Shown here: in pieces, positions 11,701 through 22,612 of the stretch
Layout: every line of letters starts with the position of its first letter
Position numbering within the stretch: the stretch's first letter is position 1
Assembly (NCBI GenBank): GCA_029204225.1
Contig: CM055107.1
Span: 30,715,410-30,779,409, forward strand
Source: Diphasiastrum complanatum
Lineage: Eukaryota; Streptophyta; Lycopodiopsida; Lycopodiales; Lycopodiaceae
Reading direction: 5' to 3'
DNA length: 64,000 nt
Translations under genes and position numbers: made by a program
Notes under the pieces: model-generated
Database searches by the model: none
Told to the model about the DNA's origin: nothing
Seen by the model: the letters and a program-made list of their open reading frames with translations, nothing else

Positions 11701-12002
11701 GTGTTGATCACATAGGGGCCAGACTTTTCCATCTAAATTGGAGAAGCTCCCAGATCAATGGCAACATTTATTGGCTATATGAAGCCATGAATGATGCTTG
11801 TGCAATTGGAAAACAAATATCAAATTCGGAGTGAGATCTTGCGCACGGTTGTAGTTGGCATGTTTGTCTCTAAATTCAAACTCATCATTTATTATTTATA
11901 TAATGATTGCCTTGTTATTGTAACATGCACATTATTTTGAAATATTATTTGATATATGCATTTTTTCAGTATGGTAGTATAGGCAACATATAGCCCTTTG
12001 GT

Positions 12003-12265
12003 CTAGTGGACAACACTTTTGTATTGAATGCATCGACAAAAAAAGAACGATATTTGATTGTGGAGTGATGACAAGGTTTCATCAAGCCAATCGTAGTAGT
12101 GCAAGAGAGATACCAATTTGGCTACGTTGGAACCATACAATATATATTGGAAGTCGATTATAGATCTTTTAAGATCTTTTTGTTCGACGTTAAATGGTTT
12201 TAAGTTATATGTCGAGGGCCACATGCAACTATACGATTGGATTCAAATGGACCGTGAAGAAGTAT
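12003..12265 (+). pseudogene. DUF4216 C-terminal fragment of the CACTA transposase
   Basis: The translation around 12115-12215 (FGYVGTIQYILEVDYRSFKI, then FLFDVKWFKLYVEG) matches the Y.G...I.EL.Y....V.LFKC.WF pattern of DUF4216. That domain ends many plant CACTA TNP2 proteins. It lies in order about 300 bp after the DUF4218 part. A minus-strand copia LTR begins directly downstream, so the CACTA 3' end was probably removed by that insertion. Confidence 0.65.
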
Positions 12266-12882
12266 GAATCACTAAGATCCAAATTTGTCCTCTTGATCTT
12301 TGGTATGAAAGTCAACACAATCTACATAGAAAAGTTACCATCTACTTAATGAAAGAGATACAACCTCAATAAGAACTTGATCAAGCATCAAACATAAGAT
12401 GAAATGAAGTTATTTTCCATACAAAAATAGTAAGCTATTGTATTTTACATGTGTGGATCTGAATATAGCATAAAATGAGCATTCTACACACAAGATTGCA
12501 AGATATCACCAATATAATGCACCAATGGATAGATGAACCCAAGAGAACTCATGTATAAGCATAAAATGAGATGAGAGAGAGAGAAAGCTTCTCATAACTT
12601 GTGTGTATAGCCATATATAGCAGATCCATGTCTCATTAATGATCTTGGTTTCCCTCCATACCAAAAACCCTACCAATAATGTGGACTAGATTCAATGTCT
12701 CCAATATTCAAATTTGAATCTACCAAACTCAACCTTCTACTATTTTCCTCACTTTTTAAAAGGGGAAATTCATATACATTTGAGCTTAAATAAATTTGAA
12801 ATGAAAATCTCTAAGTGTAATATGAAAATGCCAAATAAACAAGTATGACCAAAAATGACTAAACTAGTTAAAATCTTTCACA
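12266..12882 (-). repeat. 3' LTR of minus-strand copia (family C1), diverged
   Basis: The sequence is the reverse complement of the LTR at 13289-13939 and is like 36720-37367. Shared words are 'tgagcattctacac', 'atgtataagcat.aaatgagat' and 'ctttttaaaagggg'-like blocks. Its right edge is fixed at 12881-12882, where TG (as CA on the plus strand) abuts a polypurine tract (gttgaagagggag read on the minus strand, 12883-12895). The left edge is less certain because it runs into CACTA sequence. Confidence 0.7.
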
Positions 12883-12895
12883 CTCCCTCTTCAAC

Positions 12896-13288
12896 TAGTT
12901 TTAGCATAGACTTTGAGAATACTCCAAGTGAAGTCCTATGCTTCATAAACAAGTCTTTTCCCAATGCTTTGGTGAAGATATTAGTTACACATTCCCTTGA
13001 AGAAACACGTTGAAGCTCCACCTCCTTTGCCATGACTTGCTCCCCTCACAAAGTGATATGCCACCTCAATATGGTTGCTCCTAGCATGAAATGAGGGACT
13101 GTTTGCCAACTTTTGGGCTGATAGGTTGTCACAAAAGATGATTGGGCTCTCTAAAAAATCGATTAAGTGAAGATCCTTGATCATCCTCTTAATCCATACC
13201 ATCTCTTTTGTGCAATGAGTAAGGCCTTTGTACTCGGCCTCACTAGATGACAATGAGATAGTGGCTTGTTTCTTTGACATCCATGACA
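12896..13288 (-). pseudogene. Copia C1 RNase H C-terminal part
   Basis: The frame from 13289 down reads SWMSKKQATISLSSSEAEYK..., the end of a copia RNase H with the SSSEAEY motif containing the catalytic Glu. It goes on to CDNLSAQKLANSPSFHARSN and a corrupted C-terminus (about 100 residues in all). It resembles 37384-37800 closely. It is cut at its 5' side exactly where the plus-strand copia LTR starts (13289). The upstream pol of the same orientation reappears at 17967, with the piece between RT and this point missing. Confidence 0.85.
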
Positions 13289-13939
13289 TGTAAAAGATCC
13301 AACTAGTTTCATCACATTTTGCTATATTTCCATATTTGGCATATTGAGGCCAAAACTTGTTTTAGACTTAGAGGTTGACTTTTCAAAGTTCATTAGTCTA
13401 AATTTCATTTGAATAAACACTTTTTTGAAAGTGTGGGAAAGTTAGAATGCGAGTTTGAGTAGATTCAAATTTGAATAATTGGGTACATTGAATCTAGACC
13501 CAAAATTAGTAGGGTTAGCATTTTGGTGGGAAAGCCAAGTGGCCAAATAGGGTTTGGATCTGCTATAAAAGGATGTAACTCATGGAGAGAGCAATCTTCT
13601 CTCTTCTCTATCTCATTTCATGCTTATACATGGTTCTCTTGGGTTCTACTCTCCATTGGTGCACTATCTTGGTGATTGCTTGCAATTCTATGTGTAGAAT
13701 GATTTATATTTGTTATTTTTGGATCCACACGTGTGGAATATAGTATCTTGCTAGTTTTGTATGGACAAAAATAGTACTTTATCATTTCATTCAAGTTTGA
13801 TCAAATTCTATTAGTGTTTGCATCTCCTTTTGTGTGTAGATGCTGATTATTCTACATTAGTGAGATTGGTAGTGTATTTCTCTTTCTAACCAAAGATCAT
13901 TCAAGTAGATTGGATCATAATGATCTGAAATCTTTCACA
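13289..13939 (+). repeat. 5' LTR of plus-strand copia C1
   Basis: This 651-bp LTR starts TGTAAAAGATCC and ends TCTTTCACA, immediately before a primer-binding site. It contains the palindrome CCACACGTGTGG at 13725-13736 and a possible TATA (GCTATAAAAGG) near 13562. The first 123 bp recur as the truncated 3' LTR at 17844. Confidence 0.88.
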
Positions 13940-13951
13940 TGGTATCAAAGC
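13940..13951 (+). other. Primer-binding site (initiator tRNA-Met)
   Basis: TGGTATCAAAGC abuts the LTR end. It matches the copia PBS TGGTATCAGAGC, complementary to the 3' end of initiator tRNA-Met, with one mismatch. Confidence 0.88.
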
Positions 13952-14539
13952 TTGTGTTCCAGGTTATGGAGGAGGAAATCAGATCTATCAATGATTTGGT
14001 GAAGATATCAAGTCTAGAGCATGCTAGAGAGGATTCTACACCAAAATCGAGTTTTTTGCTTTTGTAGATTGGATCTTTTGTAGATCAAAACACTAAATAG
14101 GTCAATATACTTGATCAATTCTGATTTTTGAATTCACATACTGGATTTGGCCAATTTTTGGATCATTGGATCAGCCTAAGTGGTGGCCTATAGATTGCAT
14201 ATCAAATTTCTAGCATTTGCATGTAGATTTGGAATAGCCAATTCTTTGTGATTTTGTCAAAATCCCAATTTTGATTGGATCTCTAGATAGTGAGGTTTTT
14301 GGACTTCATTTGAGTGTGTTTCAATCTTAGGAAGTGGCAAAAGTCATTAGATTGAGGATAGATCATAGGTTGGTCAAGATTCCATGATTCTATGTGTTGA
14401 TTTGCTTGGATAAGTGCTAGAAGAGAATTTGTGAGATAGCTTCAAATCTTGGTAATTTCTTTTGAAAGCATTTGTTGTTGTTCAAAGGAGTGCTTTGTGC
14501 ATTGAAATAGGTTGAAAGAGAAGATCAAATCATTGCTAC

Positions 14540-15308
14540 ATGGCAACCTCAATTGGAGTCATGTTGGAAGCCAATGATAGGCTTACCTCAACTAACTATT
14601 CATTGTGGAAAGTGAGGATGGAGTCACTTCTTGAGATGAATGATGTTTTGGATATTGTTGTAGGTTTGGAGGAGAGACCAACAACAAGAAGATCAAATGA
14701 GATATGACAAGAGGGCCAAGAAGGCTTTACACATGATAAAGATGAATGTTACCAATGAACTTCTCAAGGAAGTTGGTAAGTGCACATCATCTTTGGAAGC
14801 TTGGAATTCATTGAAAAAACTTTATGAATCCAAGTCTACTTCTAGAGTGTTGACTCTAAAAAGGCAAATCTTTTCTTGTTTGCAAAAGAATGAAGAAAGT
14901 CCAAGTACTTTTGTTTTGAGAATGAAGGCATTGAGTGATGAGTTGGCTTGCATTGATGAAAGCATTAAGAAAAAAGAGCTTATTCAAGTAATTCTTAATG
15001 ACTTGTTGGATGCTCATGCTAACATTGCTCAAAGTATTGCTATTCAAAAGACTTTGCCAAGTTTGATGGATCTTCAAGAGATCTTGATCAATGAGGAATA
15101 TAGACTTCAAGCAAGAAGTGGTTCTACATCAACACTTCAAGAGGATGCTATGTTAACAAAGGGCAAATTCAAGGGCAAAACCAAAAGTAAGTGGCTAAAG
15201 GGCAAGATCAAGTGGATGCTTCTTCAAGTGGCAAAAAGAAGGATAGATTAAAGCTCAAGTGCTTCTATTGTGGTAACAAAGGACACTTTGCAAGTGAGTG
15301 ATACAAGA
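14540..15308 (+). pseudogene. Copia C1 Gag (UBN2 type) with zinc knuckle
   Basis: Gag packages element RNA in virus-like particles. ATG 14540 opens MATSIGVMLEANDRLTSTNY and keeps the conserved Trp of YSLWKVRMES. A frameshift near 14695 is followed by 14697-15251 (YDKRAKKALHMIKMNVTNEL, then LKKLYESKSTSRVLTLKRQI), typical of the UBN2/retrotran_gag_2 fold. The zinc knuckle at about 15259-15300 reads CFYCGNKGHFASE and then TGA, so the last Cys of CX2CX4HX4C is replaced by a stop. The basic stretch KGKFKGKTKSKW precedes it. This Gag is not functional. Confidence 0.88.
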
Positions 15309-15408
15309 AGAAGAGAGATCAAGGAGACAAGCAAGGTAATCTTACTCTTGATGAGGATGGTTTGGATGTTCAAGATGCAAATGATGATGCTTTTGTGATG
15401 TCTAATGT

Positions 15409-17000
15409 ATGCTTGCTAATGATGGAGATCTAGATCCTTGGTGGATTGATAGTGGAGCAAGTCCACACATGACCTTTCACAAAGAGTACTTCACGTCTTT
15501 GTTGGCATATGGAGATGACAAGAGGGTGATCTACACGGCCAATGATGGTGAGTGTGCAATCAAAGGGATTGGCACAATTCATATTTCTCTCTCTATATGA
15601 ATGTTCATTTGGAGGATGTCTTGTCTATTCCATCTATAACCAGGAATTTTCTTGGTGTGAGTCAAATGCTAAGTAAGGGCCTCAAGGTGGAGTTTGATGG
15701 AGATGCTTGTTTGATCAAAAGGAAGGATGTCTTGATTGGAAAAAGTAAAAGGCAAGGGAAGTTGTTCAAACTAGATGCTTGTGTTATTGATAACCAGGTT
15801 GGATGTGTTGCAAGGGAGCAAATTTCTATTCAAGAAGTTTGGCACACCTCAACTTCAAGTCATTGGAGGTAATGACAAGGAAGAAGGTTGTGATTGGTAT
15901 TCCAAGTTCCTTAAGTGATGTCAAGCATTTTTGTGAGTCTTTTGCTTTGTCTAAGGCACATAGAATACCTTATACTAGATCTATTTCTATATCTACAAAG
16001 CCTTTTCAACTTGTACATTTGGATATTTCATGGATTTACTAAAATTAGCAATAGTGGAGCTAAGATGTATGTAGCATTCATTGATGATTTTAGTAGATTT
16101 TGTTGGATCTATCTACTAAAGAGCAAGGATGAAGTGTATGATGTCTTTTTCAAGTTCAAGAATGCAAGGGAGAACCAATTTTCCACAAAGATCAAGTGCT
16201 TGAGAGGTGACAATGGTGGTGAGTACATATCTAACAAGTTCAAGGCCTTTTGTGATGAGCATGGGATCAAGAGAGAGTATACAACATCAAGGACCCCACA
16301 ACAAAATGGAGTGGCTGAAAGGAAGAATAGGACTTTATGTGATTGTGCTAAAGCTATGAGGTTAAGTGCTAATCTTGACAAACAATTTTGGGATCAAGCT
16401 TTGTTGTGTGCCAATTTCTTGTGCAATAGGTGGCTGAGTGCTAATTTGGATGGAAGGACACCTTTTGAGATGCTATTCAAGAGGAGGCCGAGTGTCAAAT
16501 TTCTAAGAACCTTTGGATGTAGATGCTATGTCAACCTTACTCTTGATGATATGACCAAGGAGGATCCATCTTCAAGAAGAGGTATTTTTGTTGGATATAG
16601 TGAGGTGAGTAAAGCCTACAAGGTTTACATTCCTTCTACTAACAAAGTGTTTGTTGGTAGAGATGTCATTTTTGATGAGGGGAACATTCCAAAAGTGTCT
16701 TCAAGCATGATTGATGGTAGAGTGGATGGATCTAACATTCTTGATGTTGATGAGAAGGATCCTACTTTGGATGGTGATGATGATGGACCTTCATCAAGTC
16801 AAAATCCAAGGAGAACATCAAGAGAAAGACAAGTACCTTCAAGGCTCACATATGATCAAAAGGGTAAGCAAGTAGTTTATGGAAATTATGTTGTTTTCCT
16901 AACCTCTTTGGATGAACCTACAAGTGTAGATCAAGCAAAGAAAGAAGAGGAGTGGATCCAAGAAATGGATCTTGAGTATCGATCTCTTATGAAGAGTGGA
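15409..17000 (+). pseudogene. Copia C1 protease and integrase
   Basis: The aspartic protease motif WWIDSGASPHMTF is at about 15440-15478, with its frame broken at 15598. A corrupted gag_pre-integrase segment (15600-15870) follows. The integrase core frame is best from 16045 to 16690: FIDDFSRFCWIYLLKSKDEV, RGDNGGEYISNKF, TPQQNGVAERKNRTL, PSVKFLRTFGCRCYVN and GIFVGYSEVSKAYKVYIPST. The D, D and E of the catalytic triad are readable. The linker to RT (SSSQNPRRTSRERQVPSRLT, EEEWIQEMDLEYRSL) stops at about 17000, where copia similarity ends abruptly. Confidence 0.9.
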
Positions 17001-17645
17001 ACATCTTTTGAATACTCAAGTAAGGTCAAAGGAGCAGCAAAGAAGTGTTGTTCAAGTTTACTTTATTTGTACTATCTCATGTTTGAGCATTTTCCAAGTG
17101 GATGTGTGCAAATTGTCAAGATATGGTAAAACTAGCTACATTGGTGAGCATTGTTTTGGTGTTGGATTTGTACTAGCATTCTTGGCTGGTTTTGTTGATG
17201 GAAATGAAGCTATTGTAGGTTTATTATGTCACTCATTCATGGTCAAGTCATCAAGGTATGATGACATCTTATGGCAAGATGAAGATGGAGGATCATTCAT
17301 GGAGTATCATGGTGGATACAAGGCAACAAAGGACAAAGGAGAAGGAGACATGCAAGCAAATGTTGATCACTCAATTTATTATTTGTTTGCTGTATTTTTC
17401 TAGGAAGTTCAGAACTGGAAGCAGGGTGGAATCATCTCATTTACATTCTATTTGATTCTTCATGTTCTAGTCACATTTTGACATGTAAAATTGATGTAAG
17501 AAATAGTGAAGCATCCCCAGTGGAAACTATTCTCTATATCAATTATGGTTGTTTCTATTTTGAGCATTACATGATCATTGAAAGGACATCTATTATTAGG
17601 AAGAAGATCATTCTTATGATGGTTCTATTGTCAAAAACTATGCTA
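17001..17645 (+). other. Non-copia segment in place of reverse transcriptase
   Basis: Between the start of RT and the end of RNase H the copia sequence is replaced by about 645 bp with no similarity to pol in any frame. The longest frame (16996-17403) gives about 135 residues with no recognisable domain (FGVGFVLAFLAGFVDGNEAI, YDDILWQDEDGGSFMEYHGG). Composition is similar to the flanks. It could be captured genomic or transcript sequence, or the remains of another element. No splice sites or terminal repeats were evident. Confidence 0.7.
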
Positions 17646-17848
17646 GGAGCAAGCATATTGAGATACAATATCACTTTGTGAGGGAGCAAGTCATTGCAAA
17701 GGAGGTGGAGCTTCAACATGTGTCTTCAAGGGAATGTGTAGCTGATATCTTCACCAAAGCATTGGGAAAAGACTTGTTCATGAAGCATAGGACTTCACTT
17801 GGAGTGTCTTCAAAGTATATGCTAAAACTAGTTGAAGAGGGAGTGTGA
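17646..17848 (+). pseudogene. Copia C1 RNase H tail and polypurine tract
   Basis: The end of RNase H reads SKHIEIQYHFVREQVIAKEV, then SRECVADIFTKALGKDLFMK, down to KLVEEGV and a stop. The polypurine tract gttgaagagggag (17831-17843) lies directly before the LTR TG at 17844. This tail keeps plus-strand priming and end signals although RT itself is gone, which is typical of non-autonomous derivatives. Confidence 0.85.
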
Positions 17849-17966
17849 AAGATTCAACTAGTTTCATCACATTTTGCTATATTTCCATATTTGGCATATT
17901 GAGCCCAAAACTTGTTTTAGACTTAGAGGTTGAATTTTCAAAGTTCATTAGTCTAAATTTCATTTT
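17844..17966 (+). repeat. Truncated 3' LTR of plus-strand copia C1
   Basis: About 123 bp match the start of the 5' LTR (TGTGAAAGATTCAACTAG...). The match stops at 17966, where reverse-oriented copia pol begins. The missing 3' end means no target duplication can be tested. The junction shares 'tgtaaaaga' with the 5' LTR start at 13289, a possible microhomology. Confidence 0.85.
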
Positions 17967-19932
17967 GTAAAAGACATACATGATTTGGCTTTGTGGATTA
18001 AATGTAGCACTCAAGTTGCTCCATGTACACTTTGTCCTCAAGATCGCCATTCAAAAATGCATTTGTAATGCCCAATTGCCATAGATCCCATCCATCAAGA
18101 GTAGTAAGAGAGATGACGACCAGAATGCTTACCATCTTTGCCAGGGGTGCAAAGGTCTCATCATAGTCAATACCATGTTCTTGTGCATATCCCTTGGCCA
18201 CCAACCTTGCCTTATGCTTATTGATAGATCCACCTTAGTCAGTCTTTGCTTTGAAGATCCATTTGCATCCAATAGCTTTCTTGTCCTTAGGTAACTCCAC
18301 CAATCTCCATGTTCCATTCTTCATAAGAGCTTCATACTCAAGATCCACTGCTTGGTCCACTCCTCTTTGTTCCTTGTAGGTTCATCAAAAGAGGTTAGGA
18401 AATCAAAGTTTGTTCTAGCAACTACTTGCGTACCTTTCTCATCATACGTGAGCCTTGAAGGCATTTGTCTTTCCCTTGATGTTCTCCTTGGATTTTGACT
18501 TGATAAAGGTCCTTCAAAATCACCATCTAAAGTAGGATCCATAACATCATCATCAAGATTGTTAGATCCATCCACATCATCATTACTTGAAGATACTTTT
18601 GAAGTGTTTCCCTCATCAAAAATGACATCTCTACCAATAATCACCTTATCAGTAGTAGGAATGCAAACCTTATAGGCTTTACTCACCTCGCAATATTCCA
18701 ACAAATATACCTTTCCTTGAAGATGGATCCTCCTTTGTACTCTCAATAGTTATATTGACATAGCAAGTGCATCCAAAAATTCTAAAAAACTTGACACTCG
18801 GCCTCCTCTTGAATAGCATCTCAAAAGGTATCCTTCCATCCAATATAGCACTCGGCCACCTATTGCATAAAAATTTAGCACACAATAAAGCTTGATCCCA
18901 AAATGGTTTTGGAAGATTAGCTCCTAACCTCGTGGCTTTAGCACTTTCACATTAAGTCCTATTCTTCCTTTCAGCCACTCCATCAGTGTTGTGGGGTCCT
19001 TGGTGTTGTGTACTCCCTCTTGATCCCATGCTCATCACAAAAGGCCTTGAACTTGGTAGATATGTACTCACCACCATTGTCACTCCTTAAGCACTCGATC
19101 CTTGTGCAAAATTGGTTCCCCCTTGCATTCTTGAACTTAACAAAGACATCATACACTTCATCTTTGCTTTTTAGTAGATAGATCCAACAAAATCTACTAA
19201 AATCATCAATGAAAGTTACATACATCTTAGCTCCACTATTGCTAATTGTAGTGATTCCATGAATATCCAAATGTACAAGTTGAAAAGGCTTTGTAGATCT
19301 AGATGTAGATCACAAACATGATTGATACTTTTTAAGGAACTTGGAAGACCTATCACAACTTGCTTTCTAGCCATTACCTCCAATGACTTGAAGTTGAGGT
19401 GTCCCATCCTTTTATACCAAACCTCTTGAATAGGTATTTGCTCTCTTGCAACACATCCAACTTGGTTAGCAATAACACAAGCATCCTTCCTTTTGATCAT
19501 ACAAGCATCTCCATCAAACTCAACTTTGAGGCCTATACTTAGCAATTGGCTCACACAAAGCAAATTCTTGGTAATATATGGAATAAACAAGACATCCTCC
19601 AAATGAACACTCCTATTTGTAGAGAGAGAAATAGGAATTGTACCAATTCCTTTGATTGCACACTCACCATCATTGGCCATGTAGATCACCCTCTTGTCAT
19701 CTCCATAGCCAACAACGAAGTGAAATACTCTTTGTGAAAAGTCATGTGTGAACTTGCTCCACTATCAATCCACCATGGATCTATATCTCCATCATTATCA
19801 AGCATACATGAAGACATCACAAAAGCATCATCATTTGCATCTTGAACATCCAAACCATTCTCGTCAAGAGTACGATAACCTTACTTGTCTCCTTGATCTC
19901 TCTTCTTCTTGTAGCACTCACTTGCACAACTA
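17967..19932 (-). pseudogene. Minus-strand copia C1 Gag end, protease, integrase and RT start
   Basis: Read on the minus strand from 19932, the order is a zinc-knuckle remnant (SECYKKKRDQGDK near 19920), then protease WWIDSGASSHMTF (about 19790-19735). The gag_pre-integrase part follows (WYKRMGHLNFKSLEVMARK), then integrase (19270-18680: DDFSRFCWIYLLKSKDEVYD, SDNGGEYISTKFKAF, then the linker). The RT start ends it (18204-17998: GYAQEHGIDYDETFAPLAKM, NAFLNGDLEDKVYMEQ). A frameshifting lesion at 18979-18996 (CCACAACACTGATGG) is shared with the fragment at 59.27 kb. RT is cut at 17967. RNase H of the same orientation lies at 12896-13288, so the plus-strand element sits inside this one, with some pol lost. 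Confidence 0.88.
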
Positions 19933-20395
19933 TAAATATAGGCCCATTGCCATGCCCATTGCCACACACATAAGATGGGGACTAGATTTGACCCAACGGC
20001 CCTCGCGTGGCAATGTCCGTGGCAATCACGTGGCAAACTGTGTGGCAATGAACGTGTGGCACTGCCACGCTGTCAAAGTTTTTCATCATCGGCTCTTCCT
20101 CCGAACAAATTTGGGGGGGGGGGGGGGGGGGGGGGGGGCTCAGAGCAATTCAAATTTTGAATATGCATGGCACTGCCACGCTTAAAATTTTGGAAATTTG
20201 CCACGCGTGGCATTTTTTTTCCAGAATGCTGAATTTTGCCATGCGTGGCAAAATTCTTGAAATTTTTTTTGAAGTTTGCCATGCGTGGCAGTGCCACGCA
20301 TGGCAAATTTTCTAGCAAGCAAAAACTTGCCACGCCATGGCAAGTTTTTTGGAATTTTTTTTTAGGGCATGGCAGTGCCACGCAGAAATATTTTA
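19933..20395. repeat. Cluster of TGCCACGC-based palindromes with a 26-nt G run
   Basis: At least a dozen (A/G)TGGCA or TGCCACGC words occur in both orientations. TGCCACGCGTGGCA is a perfect palindrome at 20199-20212. A 26-bp near-palindrome lies at 20231-20256. At 20275-20307 two 16-bp arms (TTTGCCATGCGTGGCA and its exact reverse complement) are separated by one base. Arms aaaaacttgcca (20321-20332) and tggcaagttttt (20338-20349) form another hairpin. The word TGGCA(C/G)TGCCACGC recurs at about 20057, 20168, 20287 and 20366. A G run (20113-20138) sits inside. Dense short inverted repeats resemble the subterminal transposase-binding arrays of CACTA elements, and a CACTA ORF1-like gene lies nearby. 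Confidence 0.85.
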
Positions 20396-20489
20396 ACAAA
20401 AAAAAAACTCGCAAAATGGAAAAGGTGGGGGCCTCGACTGCATTTGCAAATAGATTTCGTGAAGAGAAGCTTTTGAAAGAAAAGCTTTG

Positions 20490-20626
<137 letters not shown>

Positions 20627-20788
20627 TTGTTAGTTTTTCATTGTTTATTGATTTGTTTATTGGTTGGTTAGTGAATGATTGTTCATTGTTGGCTTTTGTA
20701 GAAAAAAGCTATGCAATTTTGAAGGAAAGGAGACAATCCAAGCAAATGCATAAGGTGTGTTAGGCATTCTCAATTTTGAAGAAAAGCT

Positions 20789-20918
<130 letters not shown>

Positions 20919-21029
20919 TTGTTAATTTTTCATTGTTTATTCATGAGGTATATTATGCATTCTAAACTTTGGTAGATTACATTTGAGTCATAAAGTGCAT
21001 TTTCATAGTATCTTCAACATGGTGAGATT

Positions 21030-21160
21030 GATGTAACAATGATTAATGATTTTTAATTTAACAATGATTCTTTGATTTGTATTCTAACAATTATCATTTT
21101 GTTGATTGATTTGTAATCTAACAATGATTATCTGATTTGTAATCTAGCAATGATTTGGTT
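21030..21160 (+). repeat. Short degenerate tandem repeats
   Basis: About four diverged copies of a 27-30-bp word of the form 'taacaatgatt.ttgatttgtaatc' lie in otherwise gene-free AT-rich DNA (20913-21410). No other feature was seen in that interval. Confidence 0.55.
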
Positions 21161-21479
21161 TTCATTGTTTGCTTTTATAGAGAAAAAAAGAGATGCATCT
21201 CATCCAAACAATAGATGAGGTATGTTTTTATCATCTTGAATTGATGTTTCTGTTTGTTTTTTATTGTTTGTATATATTTACAACAAATTTATACAAGATG
21301 AAATAGAAAAACATAAACAATAAACAATCATTCCATACATAATGAGATAGAGATGATCAAATACAAAAGTTTATATTCATAATTCAAAAAAGTGTATATA
21401 TTTGCATCTAATTCATGAAAAGAGCATTGATACTAATATCCTTTTTTACTACTTTTGCAAATACTAAAAATACGTTAAA

Positions 21480-22610
21480 TCTAAGAAGTAATAGTAGGCT
21501 TCTTAGTCTTCGCTATCTTCTCCCTCATCGTTGTCTGAAGCCAAATCTTGTCCTTCGTCTTCGCCTTCGTCCCCTTCATCTTCATTCCCTTCTCCTTGGT
21601 TTCCTCCCGTACTTTCTTCCACAAAGGAAGCGGATGCCCTCTACATACACATTCACAAAACAGATTAATAAATATTAGCCAAACACATGTCATAAAATTG
21701 AAATGAAATACAAATTGTGTATCAAAAATAAGAGAAATATAAATTATGTAACAAAAATTTGCCCTTGGATGTACGCCTTGTGTCGCAAGATGATCAACCA
21801 AGGCACTATAGCCTTGGCAATATCCAATATTGTACTCGGCATTTGTGTACTTATGCCCATAATCTTCAACCTACATCAACACAAATTGATGATTAGAAAA
21901 AAGCAAAAAATTATTGGTAAACAATAAAAATATGAAATGCATGCTAAAAGAGAATTGCTTACAAATTGGGCATGCATATTGGCGTCCAAGGTGAGATTGG
22001 CCTAAAAGATTAAGCCTTGATTTTGGTGCCTCTCTTTGTTGCTTAAAGCGCTCGGGATTAGGATTCTTGGATTCATAAACAACTTTTCCCCAATCTTTTT
22101 TAGATGCCCATCCCGGCCTCTTCTTGCCTTTACTACATAATCGTTTTAAAGATTGGAGCTTATGACAAATATGCGTACACATACCAGTCTTCGTCCATTT
22201 GTCATTAAATCGATTTGGTTGTGGAAACTCACGGTACAATATATCAAGTATCTTGTCTTTGTCCCCTTGGTCTTGTTGCTCCCAAGGGTTAAACAAATCG
22301 TGACCAAAGTATTTAAGAGTAAGGTCGTGGAATCTATTGATGATGACCTTACCCCTAATGTCCATGATGATGGAACTGTCCTCATCAAGGTCATAGAAAA
22401 TATTTGTGGATTCTTCCGATGGCATCTCCGTCGAAATGAATCCACAATCTTGTTGATCGGATTCTCCTTCGGAAAGACAAAGGGCTTTCATCCTTTGTCT
22501 TTCCTCGCGAGATAGCATAGTATAAATATCTCGCACTCGATCGGAATCTGATCCCGAGGCTTGTCCTCTTCCACCGGAAGAGGATCTTGGCCTCCTCCTT
22601 GATGCTCCGC
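21480..22610 (-). pseudogene. En/Spm (Ptta-type, Transposase_24-like) ORF1 gene, broken
   Basis: The main minus-strand frame (22610-21968) has a basic Arg/Gly/Ser-rich N-terminus (SRRRPRSSSGGRGQASGSDS) and an acidic middle. The domain IRGKVIINRFHDLTLKYFGH ... DKILDILYREFPQPNRFNDK ... KRPGWASKKDWGKVVYESKN ... FKQQREAPKSRLN ... HLGRQ follows. The W..fv.......n...R..l...h..G spacing fits PF03004-like proteins of CACTA elements; this assignment is by memory of the pattern. Donor GTAAGC at about 21961 and acceptor TGTAG at about 21872 frame an intron. The next exon (VEDYGHKYTNAEYNIGYCQG...) is in another phase, implying a lesion. A last exon at 21655-21510 is very acidic (GEGNEDEGDEGEDEGQDLAS). 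The first residues of the long frame lie in an LTR, so the true start is lost. Confidence 0.5.
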
Positions 22611-22612
22611 TA

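Noticed and set aside
13289-17966. Clean nested insertion of the plus-strand C1 element with target duplication
   Set aside because: The 3' LTR is truncated at 123 bp and host pol sequence is missing between 13288 and 17967, so a simple insertion does not explain the structure.
19748-20185. 145-residue plus-strand frame with a poly-Gly stretch
   Set aside because: It is antisense to copia Gag at its start and then runs through the G26 run and palindromes. It has no domain.
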